A DNA stretch of 64,000 nt from Selaginella moellendorffii (GCF_000143415.4 NW_003314286.1:451616-515615), one strand, 5' to 3'; positions 1 to 11,369 are shown, counted from the first letter of the stretch. Notes: a model not told the origin generated them from the sequence alone. Numbers and translations: made by a program.

Positions 1-1625
1 AAATCACCGGCACACATCGAAAAGCCTTCAGTAATTCCTGCACTGTTATCTGAATATCCATGAGCTGAACTGTAAGATCGCTGCTGGAACTAGAAAACCT
101 TCCAGGGTGAACATCAGGAAAGCGTACAGATTCGAGCTGATCCTTGTCCGAAAGTTTGTTGCAGTTGCTGTGTATCCACGGGTGCATCTCAAATTCGTTC
201 GGCTCGACAGTCCTGCATTGCACACTTTTAATCTTCGCTCTACAGAAAATGAAATCGCTTACTGGTTAAGGATAAAACTCGAGCAAATGAGCACGTAGTA
301 TGAAAACTCATTCCCTTGGCACACGAACCCTGAAAAACACCATGTAGAAACCATCAAACCTTGATAGTATAGATTAGATTACCTAGTCGTGATATCTCCA
401 AGGCTAGTCGTCCCAGTCCCGCTCCAGGAACTAAGCAGCTTGGTCTCCTGCGAGATTTTCAAGAGTGAATCAAGAGATTTTGCGAGTAAATAAACGTACG
501 CCTCGGGATCAATATTTGGAAACCATGACTGCAGCTCTTGTAGCAGCGGCGAATAGCACTTGTCACGCTCAGCAGCTCCCTGTGAAGAAAACTAATCAGG
601 AAAAGAAGAACACTAGACAAACTCGAAAACCTCTACCTCTTTTGTCCAGTCTCTTACAATGTTTCGAAGAACGCAACGGACCTACACAAGTACAGAGGAT
701 AGTTGCAAGAATGAGAAACTCCAAAGGCCCACGAACCTTATCAACATCTGACGGTCTGACGTGCAAGTGTTGGTCGGCATTGTCCTCAAAATGAAAACCA
801 CCGGTTGAATTTGGCATTTCTCGAGATCCGAAATGGAAGTCATCCATCTTAAGAACATAAAGCAAACTCTCCAGAGCTTGAACAAAAGAAGAAAAAAACA
901 AAAGCATACCTCGTGCGAGCCTTGCACCTCGACTGCAGACTTTGTTCCCTCGTTTTCGACTGCTAGTCTCTTGTTACTAACGCTCGTTTCGCTGCGACAA
1001 TCTTTCCAACCGTTCGCATTCTCGTGGTCTTTCTTGTGATTCTTGCAACCAGCAGTCGTAACGTCCTCGTTCCCAGCATCGGAAACATGCTCAAACTGTT
1101 GTTCGTCGTCGCTCATTTCGAAAGGAGGCTCAAAGTACTGCGAGAGGAAAGAGCTTCTTTCATCACAATAAGAGAAGAAATAAAACGAGTACCCGAAGCA
1201 TTGTGGATATGAGATGGAAATTCCTTGAAATACACCTGATAGATAGAAAGATGGAACACAAATCGTTTTTTTCTCAACAAGAAGAGTACCTCCTCACTTC
1301 GGCATATTTCTTTGGCAGATGACTTAGAAGCTCCTACAAAAGAAAAAGCGAAGAAGAAGAAACTCAATGGCTCTCTCCAAATTCTCAAACCTTTTGCCTC
1401 GACGGTAGTCGCGAGTACGATCGCTCCCATCGTCTCACATCATCCTCTGCGGAGCTCGCATAGCTGGAATCATCCAAAACCAAAAATCGGAGAAGGAAGA
1501 ATCAGTGCCAGTTTTGGGAGGAAGAGATCCTCGACTCACTTGAGATAGGTGGCAATGACTCTCCGGAGCGCCTTCATCTCCAACGCCCCGTCAATCTTGT
1601 CCGGCTCCATGCTCTCCCGCTCCAT
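1..1625 (-). CDS. CARNMT1: Carnosine N-methyltransferase-like protein (N2227/UPF0586), partial at left edge
   Basis: SAM-dependent methyltransferase of the family that methylates carnosine or related dipeptides in animals; the plant substrate is not known to me. Splicing on the minus strand gives MEPDKIDGALEMKALRR, then YASSAEDDVRRWERSYSRLP, YFEPPFE, LKMDDFHFGSRE, RNIVRDWTKEGAAERDKCY, the SAM-binding motif LVPGAGLGRLALEISRLG, FVCQGNEFSYYVLICSSFIL and PWIHSNCNKLSDKDQ. These follow the order seen in animal CARNMT1 (VRDWSETGKAERDACY, GAGLGRLAWEIA, CQGNEWSFFML, PWIHQFSNN). About eight exons with introns of 20-60 nt. The start is the ATG at 1625 or 1610; a TAGGGTTT telo-box lies at 1641-1648. The C-terminus lies beyond position 1. 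Family assignment is strong; the exact start is uncertain. Confidence 0.88.
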
Positions 1626-2093
1626 GCCGCTGGCAATAAATAGGGTTTATACAAACGCCACTGCGAGGATAAAGAAAATTCGTGGAGTATTTAAATCGTT
1701 GCCTTTAACGAGAATTTATAGGAGTCTTTCCTTCTCAAAACGTTACTAACTTGGAAGCATTGGAGCCGAGTGTCGCTGAGAAGCACCGAAAGGGAAAAGG
1801 ACTGTGGCGAGAAGCATTCCAGTCTCCACTGCGCTTGAGTGAGATTGTCGGAGTATCAAGCTTCGCAGCTGGTTGATGGCAAGATCGACATTGGTCGTGA
1901 AGATCTACTTGCGGTGGAAATCGAATGCTTCTCGGAGATGATTCGGAATGTAGAAAACTCCATGCAGGCAAAAGTTGAAGTAGCACCGTTGTTCGGAATG
2001 TTTGTCGGTGTTGTCGAGAGATTTTGCACGAGAAGATCTTCACCTGTAATACAGGATGTGAGTGAACTGTCTAACATCAGTGCAGTAGCAAGC
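1626..2093. other. Intergenic stretch, no supported gene
   Basis: Lies between the CARNMT1-like start and the CstF50 stop. It must hold the 3' UTR of CstF50 and the promoter of the methyltransferase. Short open frames exist on both strands but none shows a recognisable domain or a clear exon structure. Confidence 0.5.
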
Positions 2094-4143
2094 TTACCTC
2101 GCTGTTTGCCAGAATCTCACGGTACGATCACTTCCGCATGTTACAAAGCAAGCTTCACTTGGAGAATGCTCGATACAGCGAAGGGCACCGGCGTGATTCG
2201 AATTGAGACGACTCATGAGGTCACCAGTAAGAGCATCCCACACGACAACCTGAAAAGATAAAAGTGGTGAGCATGATTGTTTATGGAGCTCATCTAGAAT
2301 ACCTCGCCTTTCGGTTCGTCGCTGGACAAAACGAATTCTTCGTTGTGAGTGAAGACCGCCTGAAAGCAGCACAACGATCATGCAAGTCCAGAGGCATCAC
2401 TTCGAAAAACCTGGCATCTCGTCTGAGAGTGTTGGCTGCCAATGTAACGCTTGACTTGCCTACCGCTGCCTACATCCCACAGTACTACTGCAAGGTCTTT
2501 GCCGCACGAAAGCACGTATCTGCAACACAAACCATCGAAAAGCTTAGGGACCAGCAGCAGTAGTCTATCACCACCTTTGATCTCTTGTAAAAACGGCACT
2601 TGTGGCTTCAGCTGAAACATGAGCACCTTGAATCGCCCTGACACACCGAGCAGTTTTTCCATCCCAGAAGCGAACACCGCCATCTTTGCTTGCTGTAACA
2701 TAAAGACCTCCGTTCTCCGAGAATCTTACCTGCGGTTGAACTTGTCCATCAATCTCACAAAATATTAAGCATAAAGCGCACCTGGTTGATAGCACTACCA
2801 ACATGCTTCTCTTGAAGGGAGGCTGATACATAGCACTGAAGCGTGTTTGAGTCATAGAGATGAGGTATTGGATGGTCCGTTCCTGGCAAAAACATTAGCG
2901 TGAATTTATAACTTCCCATCGAATGCTTACCAGCAAGCAAAAAATCCCCGCATGGATGAAAGCAAACTGATCGCACGTTGTGTGTGTCCTGAAAAGCAAA
3001 GCCAAAGCGTTAGACCTCGATCATTTCCAAGTTCCACAAAAACCAGCATACTTGAATCGCTTTGACGGCTCGGCGAGCAGAAGTTTTTGCGAAATCAAAA
3101 AACCTGTAGTCATCTTACATCAGAGAAGTTTCAAAAGGCTAATTCGCTTTACTTGATAGTGCGGTCCTTAGCACCAGAAACAAGAATATGAGCTTGAGGA
3201 TGGAAGTCCAGATCGTTGATAGGCTGCGTCGAAAGCCTCAAGTAAGCAAGAACAAAATCGAAAGAAGACTTGCATGTATATGATCGAAAAACGTCCTGAT
3301 GGCCGGCCTGATCGATCCTACATCTGGGAGCATCATTTGCTGTATCTTTTCAACCTTCAAGAACAAGAAAAACAAAGGAAGATATCAGCCAAAAGAAGAA
3401 GAAAGATGAACACTAGAAAGACTTAACGTACTTCAAACAGCTTGATCGATGCGTCGGCTCCTCCTGTTGCGACGAGCCGGCCATCCGGGCTGAATCGAGC
3501 ACACCGTGCGGCATTCTGAAACAAAGAAAAGAGACAAAGAAAAAGTTAGCGTGAAAACTTTCTTTCACGCGAACAAAGTAGTGCGCTACCTTATGCTCCG
3601 ATATTTGCTGGGAGACAAGCTTTGGGAAGAACTTGGACGCGCGTTTGCCTGTTTGTAACGAGCTGCCAAAGAGTAGCACAATGCTAGATCGAAAAAGAGA
3701 GAAAGTACTTGAAATCGGTGAGTCTCGATGGTAGGACTGGAAGAGGGCCATATCCGATAGAACTCGTCCCAGCGTCGATGGAAGCTGATCCCCTCGCTGG
3801 AGCGCTACTCTCGACGGCAAGTCCCTGCTTACAGAGTAAAAAACGTTAGAAGAATTCGCGAGAATCGTCTGAAAGAATGGAAGGTAGAAGAATTCGCGAC
3901 CTTCTGGACAAGCTCCAGTAATTTGTTTGGAGGAAGCTCGATGTTAAGAGGGATCATGGTCGCATTTGCGACCGCAGTGGCTGCCTGGAACGAAGAATCA
4001 TGGAGAATTTCCAGGCGCTCGCAAGGACGAGGATCGATTACCTGGTTGAGATTGTTGTCCCGGAGATACGAGACAATGAGCGCCATCACATGCCGCTGGA
4101 GGAGCCCCTCCTGGAGAAGCCGCGATTGATCTACTATACCCAT
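2094..4143 (-). CDS. CSTF50: Cleavage stimulation factor subunit 50 (WD40 protein)
   Basis: Nuclear mRNA 3'-end processing factor; it binds CstF77 and helps CstF recognise the GU-rich element. The N-terminal dimerisation segment is visible (RHVMALIVSYLRDNNLNQ, then AVANATMIPLNIELPPNKLL), followed by WD40 repeats spread over several exons, for example VRSVCFHPCGDFLLAGTDHP-type sequence near 2890-2975 and YVLSCGKDLAVVLWDVGSGR near 2480. It ends in SNHAGALRCIEHSP and FVTCGSDRTVRFWQTAR, matching the plant CstF50 C-terminus. The first ATG of this frame is at 4143 (MGIVDQSRLL). The gene is divergent from the coiled-coil gene with only 48 bp between start codons. A paired telo-box (AACCCTAA and AGGGTTT) fills that gap, so the two probably share a promoter. 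Exon borders were not all resolved. Confidence 0.9.
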
Positions 4144-4156
4144 TGCAAAGCTCAAG

Positions 4157-4172
4157 AACCCTAAAAGGGTTT
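4157..4172. promoter_or_regulatory. Paired telo-box in a 48-bp divergent promoter
   Basis: AACCCTAA at 4157-4164 and AAAAGGGTTT at 4163-4172 form an inverted telo-box pair between the start codons of CstF50 (4143, minus) and the coiled-coil gene (4192, plus). Telo-boxes are known plant promoter elements of growth and replication genes. The function here is inferred. Confidence 0.55.
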
Positions 4173-4191
4173 GAAAAAAAGGAGGACAAGA

Positions 4192-5445
4192 ATGGCAAAG
4201 GACGATGGGGCGAAGCAGGCTAAGGGTCGTAAGCGCCGCGGCCCGGCTCCCTCCACGGCGAGGAATCTCCGATCGTGCACGAGCAACGCCAAGGCGACAT
4301 TGTCGGATGGCGAAGCCAAAGCCCCGGGATCGAGCGAGGATATGGTGGTGAGCTTGGAAGAGATCGAGAATGTGGTTGTGGCTGTGAGCGAGGACGGTAC
4401 TGCGCCCATCACTCCTTCTACTCCCGCTCCACAGGAAGAGGAGGAAAGCCTCGACGACAACTGGAAAGAGGTTCGTGACGATTCTTTTGTTTGGTCTATT
4501 CGCTTGGATCGTGCTAGGATTTTTTCTCCTTCTTTGCTTCTACTCTCCTGGTTCGAGTGCTATGATCTTTGGTTTGCTCGTTTTGATGGATCGTGCTACA
4601 TTTGCGAAGAAGTTTTTTCTTCGTTTGAGTGCTATGATCTTTGATCTATTCTTTCTCTTGTTTCTGGTTCTACCTATGCTGCTTTCTCTGTGCTTGTGTG
4701 ATCTATTCCGTGTTTCTTCGTTCCGCTAGAGTTTCTTCCATGTCCTTTATCACAGTTTCTTCTTCTTCTTCTTTCTTTCTCTTTTTGTGTAGAAGCCATA
4801 GCCATCGTGGTTTATATCCCACTTTCTTTTTCACAGGTTACGAGGGCCGTATGCTACGAAATGGACGCCGACTTCTCTCACGGCGACGGGCTTCCGGAGA
4901 TGGAAACCATCGAAGGTAATGGTTTGTTTCCTTCATTTTCATCCAACCAACGAAGGACTTTCACAGCGCCTCCAAAGGAGCCGATCACCGTCCCGGACGA
5001 TCTCGACGAGGGGCTCAAGCTGCTGGTGAGCAAGAACAGGATGAGGAAGACTGAGGTCTTCAAGCTCAAGCTCGCAATATACCAGCTCTACTCGAAAGTG
5101 GGAATTCTGGAAGCAGCCAACGCGGCAGAAGTTGCACAGAGGGAGGAGCTCGACAAGTCCAAGGAACACGCGAGCAAGCTCCAGCAGGAGCTTAACGAGG
5201 CCGTGGAGGAGCTCAAGAGGGCGAAGGAAGACAACGCCGGGCTCAAAGCTCGGGTGGAGGAGCTGACTCGCGCCATCGACGCGGATCAGGACGAGGAGAA
5301 GGCGAGGAAAGCCGAGAAGCTCGAGAAGGAGATCGAGAGCCTCAAGTCGCAGATCAAGCAAAAGAATGGAGTCATCGCGCTGCTGCGAAACAGCTACGGC
5401 GATCCACGAGCCAGTCTTGCCGCGAGGCAGTTTATGACACCATAG
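4192..5445 (+). CDS. Coiled-coil protein with basic N-terminus, unrecognised family
   Basis: Exon 1 (from 4192, MAKDDGAKQAKGRKRRGPAP) is Lys/Arg-rich, like a nuclear localisation signal, then acidic. It ends at a donor near 4470. Exon 2 begins after a polypyrimidine/CAG acceptor near 4837 with VTRAVCYEMDADFSHG. A second in-frame intron of about 50 nt may remove roughly 4916-4969, joining to PPKEPITVPDDLDEG. The last exon is a long heptad-rich coiled coil (LKLAIYQLYSKVGILEAANA through EKEIESLKSQIKQKNGVIAL) ending YGDPRASLAARQFMTP. I do not recognise the family. A nuclear or cytoskeletal scaffold role would be a guess. Confidence 0.72.
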
Positions 5446-5783
5446 CTGCAAAGTAGCCCAAGTTAAGCATGGCACCATAGCTGCGAAGCAACCATAGCAT
5501 ACCAAGTAAGCTCTAGTGAAGATCTTTGTGTAGCTAACTCTTCGTCCTCTATACAGCATAGTAACTTAGCAGCAGCAAGGAAAAGAAAGGAGAAAGTTTT
5601 GGAAAGCTCTCTCACTCTCTTGACTACTTTTATTCGTTCGTGTTCCAGACGAAGATCTCGAACAGGATGTGGAGAAAAGCGAGAAGAAGCTCAAGGTGGT
5701 GGTGGCAAAACAAAGGAGGTTCTCGTCTCTCTCTCTCTCTCTTTCTCTCTCTCTCAATCTCTTTCTTTCTCTAGAGAGAATTT
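5446..5783. repeat. Convergent intergenic region with CT microsatellite
   Basis: Holds the 3' UTRs of the converging coiled-coil and RRM genes. A pyrimidine-rich (CT)n tract with occasional TTT occupies about 5722-5770. No gene is supported. Confidence 0.6.
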
Positions 5784-7117
5784 TTAACGGCGTCGATCTC
5801 TGCGATTGTTGTTGGTGTTGTTGGCAAACTGTGCTCGGTCTCGGACTCTAAGCGGGGATCGAGATCGCGGAGCACCTCTCGGGCCGTATCGAGCAAACGT
5901 AAGTCGCAAAACGTACGAATCGGGATCATTCTCATCAAACTTATAACCTGCAAGGCCCGCGCACGGTTTTTAAGTTCTGGGAAAGCTCTCAAGGTTGGTT
6001 CTTTAGACCATGATCGTTCCTTTCCTCTGTTTACTCATTCTCATTCTTTTCTCTTTCTCTTCTTTTTTAACGTTTCGTTTAGGAAAAGTTCGAAGAATGC
6101 CAAGCCAGTCCCTTGGCAAAATGATAGTACAAGCTGGAAAAGTGTGAGTTTCCCAGGAGCTACAACTCCCAGGCCCGTCCCAGGGACTTAAAGAAACACC
6201 AGCAGGGAGGAGCATGATCATGGTGACCCAAAGCAGGAAGCAAAACGTAAAAGGAAAGAAGAACGCGAGCACTCTACCTTGCAAGGCTTCCAAGGCCGTG
6301 GCCGCGCACTTGGCATCCATGAACTCCACGAAGCACAAGACCAGCTTCTCCCCGGTTGCCTGCGCAGCAAAAAACTTTCGATAAAAACTTTGACGAAACT
6401 TTCGAGAACAAGGAAGATCTTACTCTCTTTGCGTCCTTGTGAACAAGCCGAACTTCTTTGAAACCGATGAATGGCCGGAAGATATCTGAGACAACTCCAG
6501 TCAAGGCCACAAAACCATATGAGAGAAATCGAGAAACGATCACTGAAAGGATACGTGCTGCCTCTCTGCGCGTACAGTCCGATGGCAATCCATCCACGAA
6601 AAGAGTGGAGGATGCGTCGTGAGGGAGGCCATCGCCGGTGTTGATGTTCAAGTTGGATCGAGCTCCGGCTAAGCAGGCAACGTCGTATCCCATCATCTGG
6701 GAAGTTTGCGTGATCAGCGACGAATCATCCAGCGCTGATAGCCCGGCCCCGAGAGCGCTCAAACTGGCAGCACCACTCACGCCGAGCCCGACTCCAGACA
6801 ATCCCAAGTCCGAGGAAAGTCCCGCAAACGAAAGCTGCCGAAAAAACACGAAAGTTGTGTGTTTTGTTTTCTCCACATTGTGAAAGATCTACCCCGTTGC
6901 GCAAGAGATCCGAGGATGTTGTGAGTTGATCGCCTTCGCGGCCTCCCCAGCCACCTCGATCATCGTAAGTTCTCTCTGAGTGAAAGAAGAAGTTAACAAA
7001 GAAAGAGAAAGAACCAAAACAAATTTTACCGTAGTCTCGTCGGGGTCTCTTTGGCGAGGGCGATGGAGTCCTCCTGTCAGCAGTAGCGTAATTCCATCTA
7101 GCCCCAAAGTCAGCCAT
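5784..7117 (-). CDS. NSR-like RNA-binding protein with one RRM
   Basis: Resembles the plant nuclear speckle RNA-binding protein (NSR) group, which modulates alternative splicing. It starts MADFGARWNYATADRRTPSP with an SP/RS-type basic stretch (SPSPKRPRRDYG), then a Gly/Ser-rich linker. The RRM is built from several exons: STLFVDGLPSDCTRREAARI (RNP2), IFRPFIGFKEVRLVHKDAKR, LCFVEFMDAKCAATALEALQ (RNP1 region), then across an intron of about 0.3 kb GYKFDENDPDSYVLRLTFAR. The tail is basic and Ser/Arg-rich and ends NNNRRDRRR with TAA at 5784-5786. The donor after CAAG and the acceptor before GTTATAAG keep the frame. A CT/CG-rich tract (7147-7175) lies in the likely 5' UTR. Confidence 0.85.
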
Positions 7118-7476
7118 CCCTAGAGCAATGCCAATCAATCCCTCGCTTCTCTCGCTCTCTCTCGCGCGCGCGCTATGGATGAATCCGGGGTCCTCCAAAT
7201 TCCTGGAGCATTCGGCAAGAAGATCACAAATTACTCTACCAGAGACCTCTGGATCGCGGAATTGGATGCTCTTACCATGGATCTGCAGCGCCACACCCCG
7301 ATAGCGTCGCGTACAGCTCTCCCCTGTTTTCTCTCTTTTTTTTTCCCTTTCAGATATATGGGGTTAGGGCAAACCAGACATATAAAAGATCTGATGTGGC
7401 TATTCCGTTGGAGAATCAATCTTGGCCGTCCATCACATCCTATAAAAACTTAGAAAGATAGAAAAGAGGGCTTGCT
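7118..7476. promoter_or_regulatory. Divergent intergenic region with TATA-like box
   Basis: Separates the RRM gene (minus) from the small membrane protein (plus). It carries the sequence CTATAAAAAC at about 7440-7449, roughly 35 bp upstream of the plus-strand ATG and so either a TATA box with a very short leader or chance. No coding sequence is convincing. Confidence 0.4.
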
Positions 7477-7884
7477 ATGGCGCTTCTCTTCCACGCTCCA
7501 GCGTTGTGTTCTTCGCTTCTCTTCCACGCGCCAACGTTGTGTTCTTCAATTCATCCCTTCAACAAAGCAACGAGAATAAGAATTCCAATGCAAATCTACA
7601 CAACAAAGAATTCTAGAATGCTAAGAAATCCATCTATTGTGGCAGGAGCTACCAACAAGCCAGAATCCACAGGAGAAAAAGAAGACCAAGCAATCTCACC
7701 AGTAGGCCTAGAGAAATCCCTGGCCAAACTATTCCGAAGTAAGCTCTGGATCGCCGTGCTCTCGCTCTTTCTCACGGCCTTCATAGCCGGCTACCTTTAC
7801 TTCTTTATCACGGGGAATGGAGCTGACGAAGTTCCCATCATGAAGTACCAGTACTACCAGTACACCAAATCAATCACGAAGTAG
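7477..7884 (+). CDS. Small single-pass membrane protein, probable plastid targeting
   Basis: Single-exon ORF of 135 aa. The N-terminus is rich in Ser, Ala, Leu and basic residues with no early acidic residues, as in plastid transit peptides. It includes a 12-residue tandem duplication (LLFHAPALCSS / LLFHAPTLCSS). A clear transmembrane segment follows at about residues 90-112 (LWIAVLSLFLTAFIAGYLYF), then a short Tyr-rich tail (MKYQYYQYTKSITK). I do not recognise the family. It could be a small thylakoid or envelope protein, but that is inference from composition only. Confidence 0.68.
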   Translation: MALLFHAPALCSSLLFHAPTLCSSIHPFNKATRIRIPMQIYTTKNSRMLRNPSIVAGATNKPESTGEKEDQAISPVGLEKSLAKLFRSKLWIAVLSLFLTAFIAGYLYFFITGNGADEVPIMKYQYYQYTKSITK

Positions 7885-7980
7885 AATAAGCTCCGCTCGT
7901 TATTTCGTTCCTAGAAGAGAACTTCGTTGGTTTAGAAAGAACAGCAAGAGAAAAGAATGAAGAAATGCAATTACCTCTCC

Positions 7981-9336
7981 TCAAGCTGCTGCCGGAGCTG
8001 GAAGTGGTGATAGCGCTTTCAGTGGATTGGAAATGACACCGTCAATGAGGCCATACTCTTGAGCTTCCTTGGGACTCATGAAGAAATCCCGGTCGGTGTC
8101 TTGAATTATCCTTTCCAGTGGCTGCCCGGTGTGATAAGATAGATAGCTGTTCAAGTTCGCTTTGTGATGCAAGATTTCATTGGCCTGTCGTCATTTTGAA
8201 TGTCAGTTACTCCATCCATGAATACGAACTCATCGCTTGTGTACCTGGATCTCAATGTCGGACTGCTGTCCTTGAGCGCCACCGAGCGGCTGGTGAATCA
8301 TGATCCTAGAATTTGGTAAACTATAACGCTTTCCTGGAGTTTCAAAATGGCAGACGTGAGAAAAAAAAATCATGTAAGTGTGTAGAATACCTTTTGTGCC
8401 TGCACTAAGAAGAAAAGCACCCATACTACAAAACCATGAAAGAGATGAAATGTGTTTAGAAAACGAGTCACATAGGACTGAGAAGCAAACCTTGCAGCGA
8501 GACCAACACAGACAGTACTCACGTCCGGACGAATGTGCCTCATGGTGTCAAACACGGCCATTCCTGAGCAGAAAGAAAATAAATTGTTAGCTGACAACTC
8601 GATAGGGAAAAAAAAAAAAAACCATACCAGCGGTAACGGAACCTCCAGGTGAATTTACATACATGACAATATCCTACAAAATCAATCGAGCTTTAACCAT
8701 CTTCTACATGTTATAACCCACAAACCTTCTTTGGATCCGCAGCATCCAGATAGAGAAGCTGCGCAACAATGAGATTTGCCATATCATCGTCAACAGCTCC
8801 ACCGCATCGAATTATCCGCTGAAAGTATCAAGCAAGGAAAATTTACAAAACAGATCAAACGACAAACTTACGTGCTGGAAGAGCTGAGTGATAACACTCT
8901 GAAAGCGCTCTTGTAGCATGGGAGGTGGACCTTGGCCTTGCCCAGCAGCGTAAGCACCTCCCAGATATGCCGAGGGCGGCACCTCCAAATCTCTCCTGCG
9001 AAGAGAAAGAAAATTAAAAAAATCTCTCAATCGCTCCAGTAGAGTACCTAATCGACCACAATCCATCATGAATCGTTGCATCCGGGGACCAAAACCGCTC
9101 GCTAGAGAAACTACTGTGCTGCATTTTCGACGCCCTAGCTGTGCACGACAGCCGCTTCGATCTAAAACACGAGCAGCCAAAGCATGAGCAATCCAGCACA
9201 GAGCAATGCGCGCTTGCCTGCCCCGAAACCGCACGGGAAGAGCGGCGCTACCGCTGCCATGCCTGCCGCTCCGCTGCTGCTCGCATTGCGGCCCCTGGTG
9301 GAGAAGCTCCGGCGCGCTGGCGAGCGCCATAGCCAT
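7981..9336 (-). CDS. CLPP5: ATP-dependent Clp protease proteolytic subunit 5, chloroplast
   Basis: Serine peptidase subunit of the plastid ClpPR core that degrades stromal proteins with ClpC. The exons read: transit-peptide region from ATG 9336 ([17 protein letters not shown]), [99 protein letters not shown] with the catalytic Ser, [20 protein letters not shown] with the catalytic His, and [20 protein letters not shown] with the catalytic Asp. The ending [15 protein letters not shown] also fits ClpP5 rather than ClpP3/P4. The catalytic Ser codon is split by an intron (AG|T). The catalytic triad is intact. A telo-box (AACCCTAAA, 9346-9354) sits just upstream of the ATG. Confidence 0.95.
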
Positions 9337-9390
9337 TTTCACAAGAACCCTAAAATACGCCGCCCTTGTTAAATTATCTGGAGATTCTAT

Positions 9391-10719
9391 TCAAGAAGTC
9401 CAGTTGCTAATGGCGATGAGGACCTGTCGATTCCTCCGCAAGAGGATCCAATTCCCGCTGCGCCCCACGCTATACTCTCTCGCATTCGAGTACGTCGCTA
9501 GCATTTGCTTCGCTCCAGCATAGACATGGGGCTTGATCTTGTAGCCCTCGAACCCGGCCCCGCGCATCAGCTCGTGCCACTGCTTGTATCCCTCGGGCCT
9601 CTCCACGCGCTCGTCGCCCTCGCACGCCAACGTGTTGAGCAGCTCCAGCCCGCGGAGCTGCTCCAGGAACCTCCTCTCGCCCGCGAATCGCGACTCCCCC
9701 AGCGACGCGGCGATGTCTTCAAACATGCCGGCGTAGAACTCGAAGGCCTCTCGCGCGCGCGCCACCAGCGATGGCGAGTTGAATCCCACTGGAGGGAAGG
9801 CGGCGTTGAGGAAGAGCTTGGGCTCCATCGCGTGGATGTTCCTCAGGAACCTCCTCTTTGGATCGTCCGAGAGCTCGCGCAGCTTGTGGAACGAAGTCAC
9901 GATCAGGACGTCGTCTGGCTGGATCATGAGCTGCGATGGTTCGATCGAGTCCCAGTCGGCCGTCACCACCGAGTGGAACTCGAATGGAACGCCGACGCTG
10001 CTGGCGTAGCGGCCGAGCTTGGCGCCCACATCCTCCCTGGGATAGAAGAGGGCGTTGCTTGGTCGATCCACCGCGGTGACGCGAAAGTGTGGCGGGCCGC
10101 AGGATCTTTCGGAGAAATCCTTGATCAGGCACAGCCACCGATAGCCCGGACCGATTCCAAAATCGACTACGTGCACGCGAGCCGCCGACGATGTCTCGTC
10201 CAGGATCGTCTGGTTCGTGAAGAAGATTGGCAGCCCAAAGCCCGGGATTCTCTCCGCGACTGTGGCGAACAACTGGAGGATCTCGTCGATGGGTCGCCTG
10301 GATTTGATGAGGCCATTGTAGAGCAGGCTCCCGGTGCCAGTGATTCGAGCCACGAGCGCTTCGGAGAAGTAGAAGGCTAGGCGCTCCACCGTGGTTCCTG
10401 TGGGAGAGGACTTGTCTCTCAGCCCGCTGACGAGCGCGTAGGCTTGGGTGGTGGCATCCGCGGCGATGGCTTCGCAGCACTTGACGATCGATGCTTTGAG
10501 ATCTCTCATGAGCTTGGCTTCCTCAACCGCGACCAGATTGTCAGTTTGTTGATCGAGGACCAGATTGTCAGTTTGCTGATCGATTTGATGGTCACCGGCA
10601 TCGTCTAGCTCTATGAAGGAATCAAAGAGGGATTGCGCGTACCCGTGATCCTGATTGTTAGAGTTGTCCGCCACAGGTTGGAACTCGCTCCAGTTGGATT
10701 GCAGATCATCGCCTTCCAT
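9391..10719 (-). CDS. GRAS-family protein, tandem copy 1
   Basis: Single-exon 442-aa GRAS-domain protein, a plant transcriptional regulator family. After an acidic N-terminus of about 70 aa: LHRI at about 74-128 (IVKCCEAIAADATTQAYALV, ERLAFYFSEALVARI), a VHIID-type core at about 182-196 (VHVVDFGIGPGYRW), a PFYRE-like region (FLNAAF, REAFEFYAGMFEDIAAS) and a C-terminal SAW motif (GNWILLRRNRQVLIAISNW). It is the first of three head-to-tail paralogs and ends 55 bp upstream of the CLPP5 start. It has a 9-codon tandem duplication (DQQTDNLV repeated, about 10527-10580) absent from copy 2. The subfamily was not determined; the VHIID core is VHVVD. Confidence 0.9.
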   Translation of the reverse strand: MEGDDLQSNWSEFQPVADNSNNQDHGYAQSLFDSFIELDDAGDHQIDQQTDNLVLDQQTDNLVAVEEAKLMRDLKASIVKCCEAIAADATTQAYALVSGLRDKSSPTGTTVERLAFYFSEALVARITGTGSLLYNGLIKSRRPIDEILQLFATVAERIPGFGLPIFFTNQTILDETSSAARVHVVDFGIGPGYRWLCLIKDFSERSCGPPHFRVTAVDRPSNALFYPREDVGAKLGRYASSVGVPFEFHSVVTADWDSIEPSQLMIQPDDVLIVTSFHKLRELSDDPKRRFLRNIHAMEPKLFLNAAFPPVGFNSPSLVARAREAFEFYAGMFEDIAASLGESRFAGERRFLEQLRGLELLNTLACEGDERVERPEGYKQWHELMRGAGFEGYKIKPHVYAGAKQMLATYSNAREYSVGRSGNWILLRRNRQVLIAISNWTS

Positions 10720-11369
10720 CTAGACAGATCACCGTACTTATTCGCGGTACTTATAGCGCGACAAATGAAGGATCAATTCTCTTCCTAGCTTCTCAGTTCT
10801 TTCCTCACAGAAAAGTTTGAGGATTCCATGATGCTCGTGATCAGCAAATCAGACCAAAACTTGTGGTCCACAGTTTGAATCTTCGGGATTGCTCCAGGTT
10901 GCCGAGAGGTTCATCAAAGCTGTGGATGACTCGCAACTTAGAAATCCACAAATGGCTTACTTCGTGTCAATGGACAAGCAGGACTTACTCAAGCAAGCCG
11001 CTGCTTCCACGGAGACACCAACCCCAAACTTTAGAAAATTTACTTGAGAGCGACCATTTTGAAAAGATCCTACTCGCGGCGTTACGTGTGCATCTAAGAC
11101 CTTGTCTTTGGACTCCCATCTATGAAAGCAAAAGAGAGAGAACTCACTTTCTCGCTTATGGCCTGTTGAATGACCAAAGTGTTGGAGGAAATGCTCAACA
11201 CGGCAGTCTCTTTCCGTTGACCGGCCAAATGAAAGAGACGAAATTGACAAAAATTCCATGACTGGAAATTCGTAATTGATTTGCTTAAGCAAATCTGATT
11301 GATAGTGAATAATATTTCCAATATTTCCAATATTCTAATGTCGTGATTGGAGGATCAGTAAGATAAGTA
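10720..11369. promoter_or_regulatory. GRAS copy 1 upstream region with CTTAAG palindrome
   Basis: The upstream region is shared with copy 2 (compare 12764-13198, which is shorter), so promoters were duplicated with the genes. A perfect 18-bp palindrome centred on CTTAAG (GATTTGCTT and its complement) lies at 11278-11295, followed by AATATTTCC repeats. No gene is visible. Confidence 0.5.

Noticed and set aside
682-1116. eIF5A-like start (MSDDEQQFEH) on the minus strand
   Set aside because: Only the first residues resemble eIF5A. The stretch is an internal exon of the carnosine N-methyltransferase-like gene, preceded in frame by YFEPPFE.
1839-2261. 140-codon plus-strand ORF overlapping the CstF50 3' end
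   Set aside because: No homology recognised. It overlaps WD40 coding sequence on the other strand and has no clear exon signals.
9505-10380. Plus-strand ORF of 291 codons opposite GRAS copy 1 (similar ones opposite copies 2 and 3)
   Set aside because: Antisense shadow of GC-rich GRAS coding sequence, with no domain or independent support.
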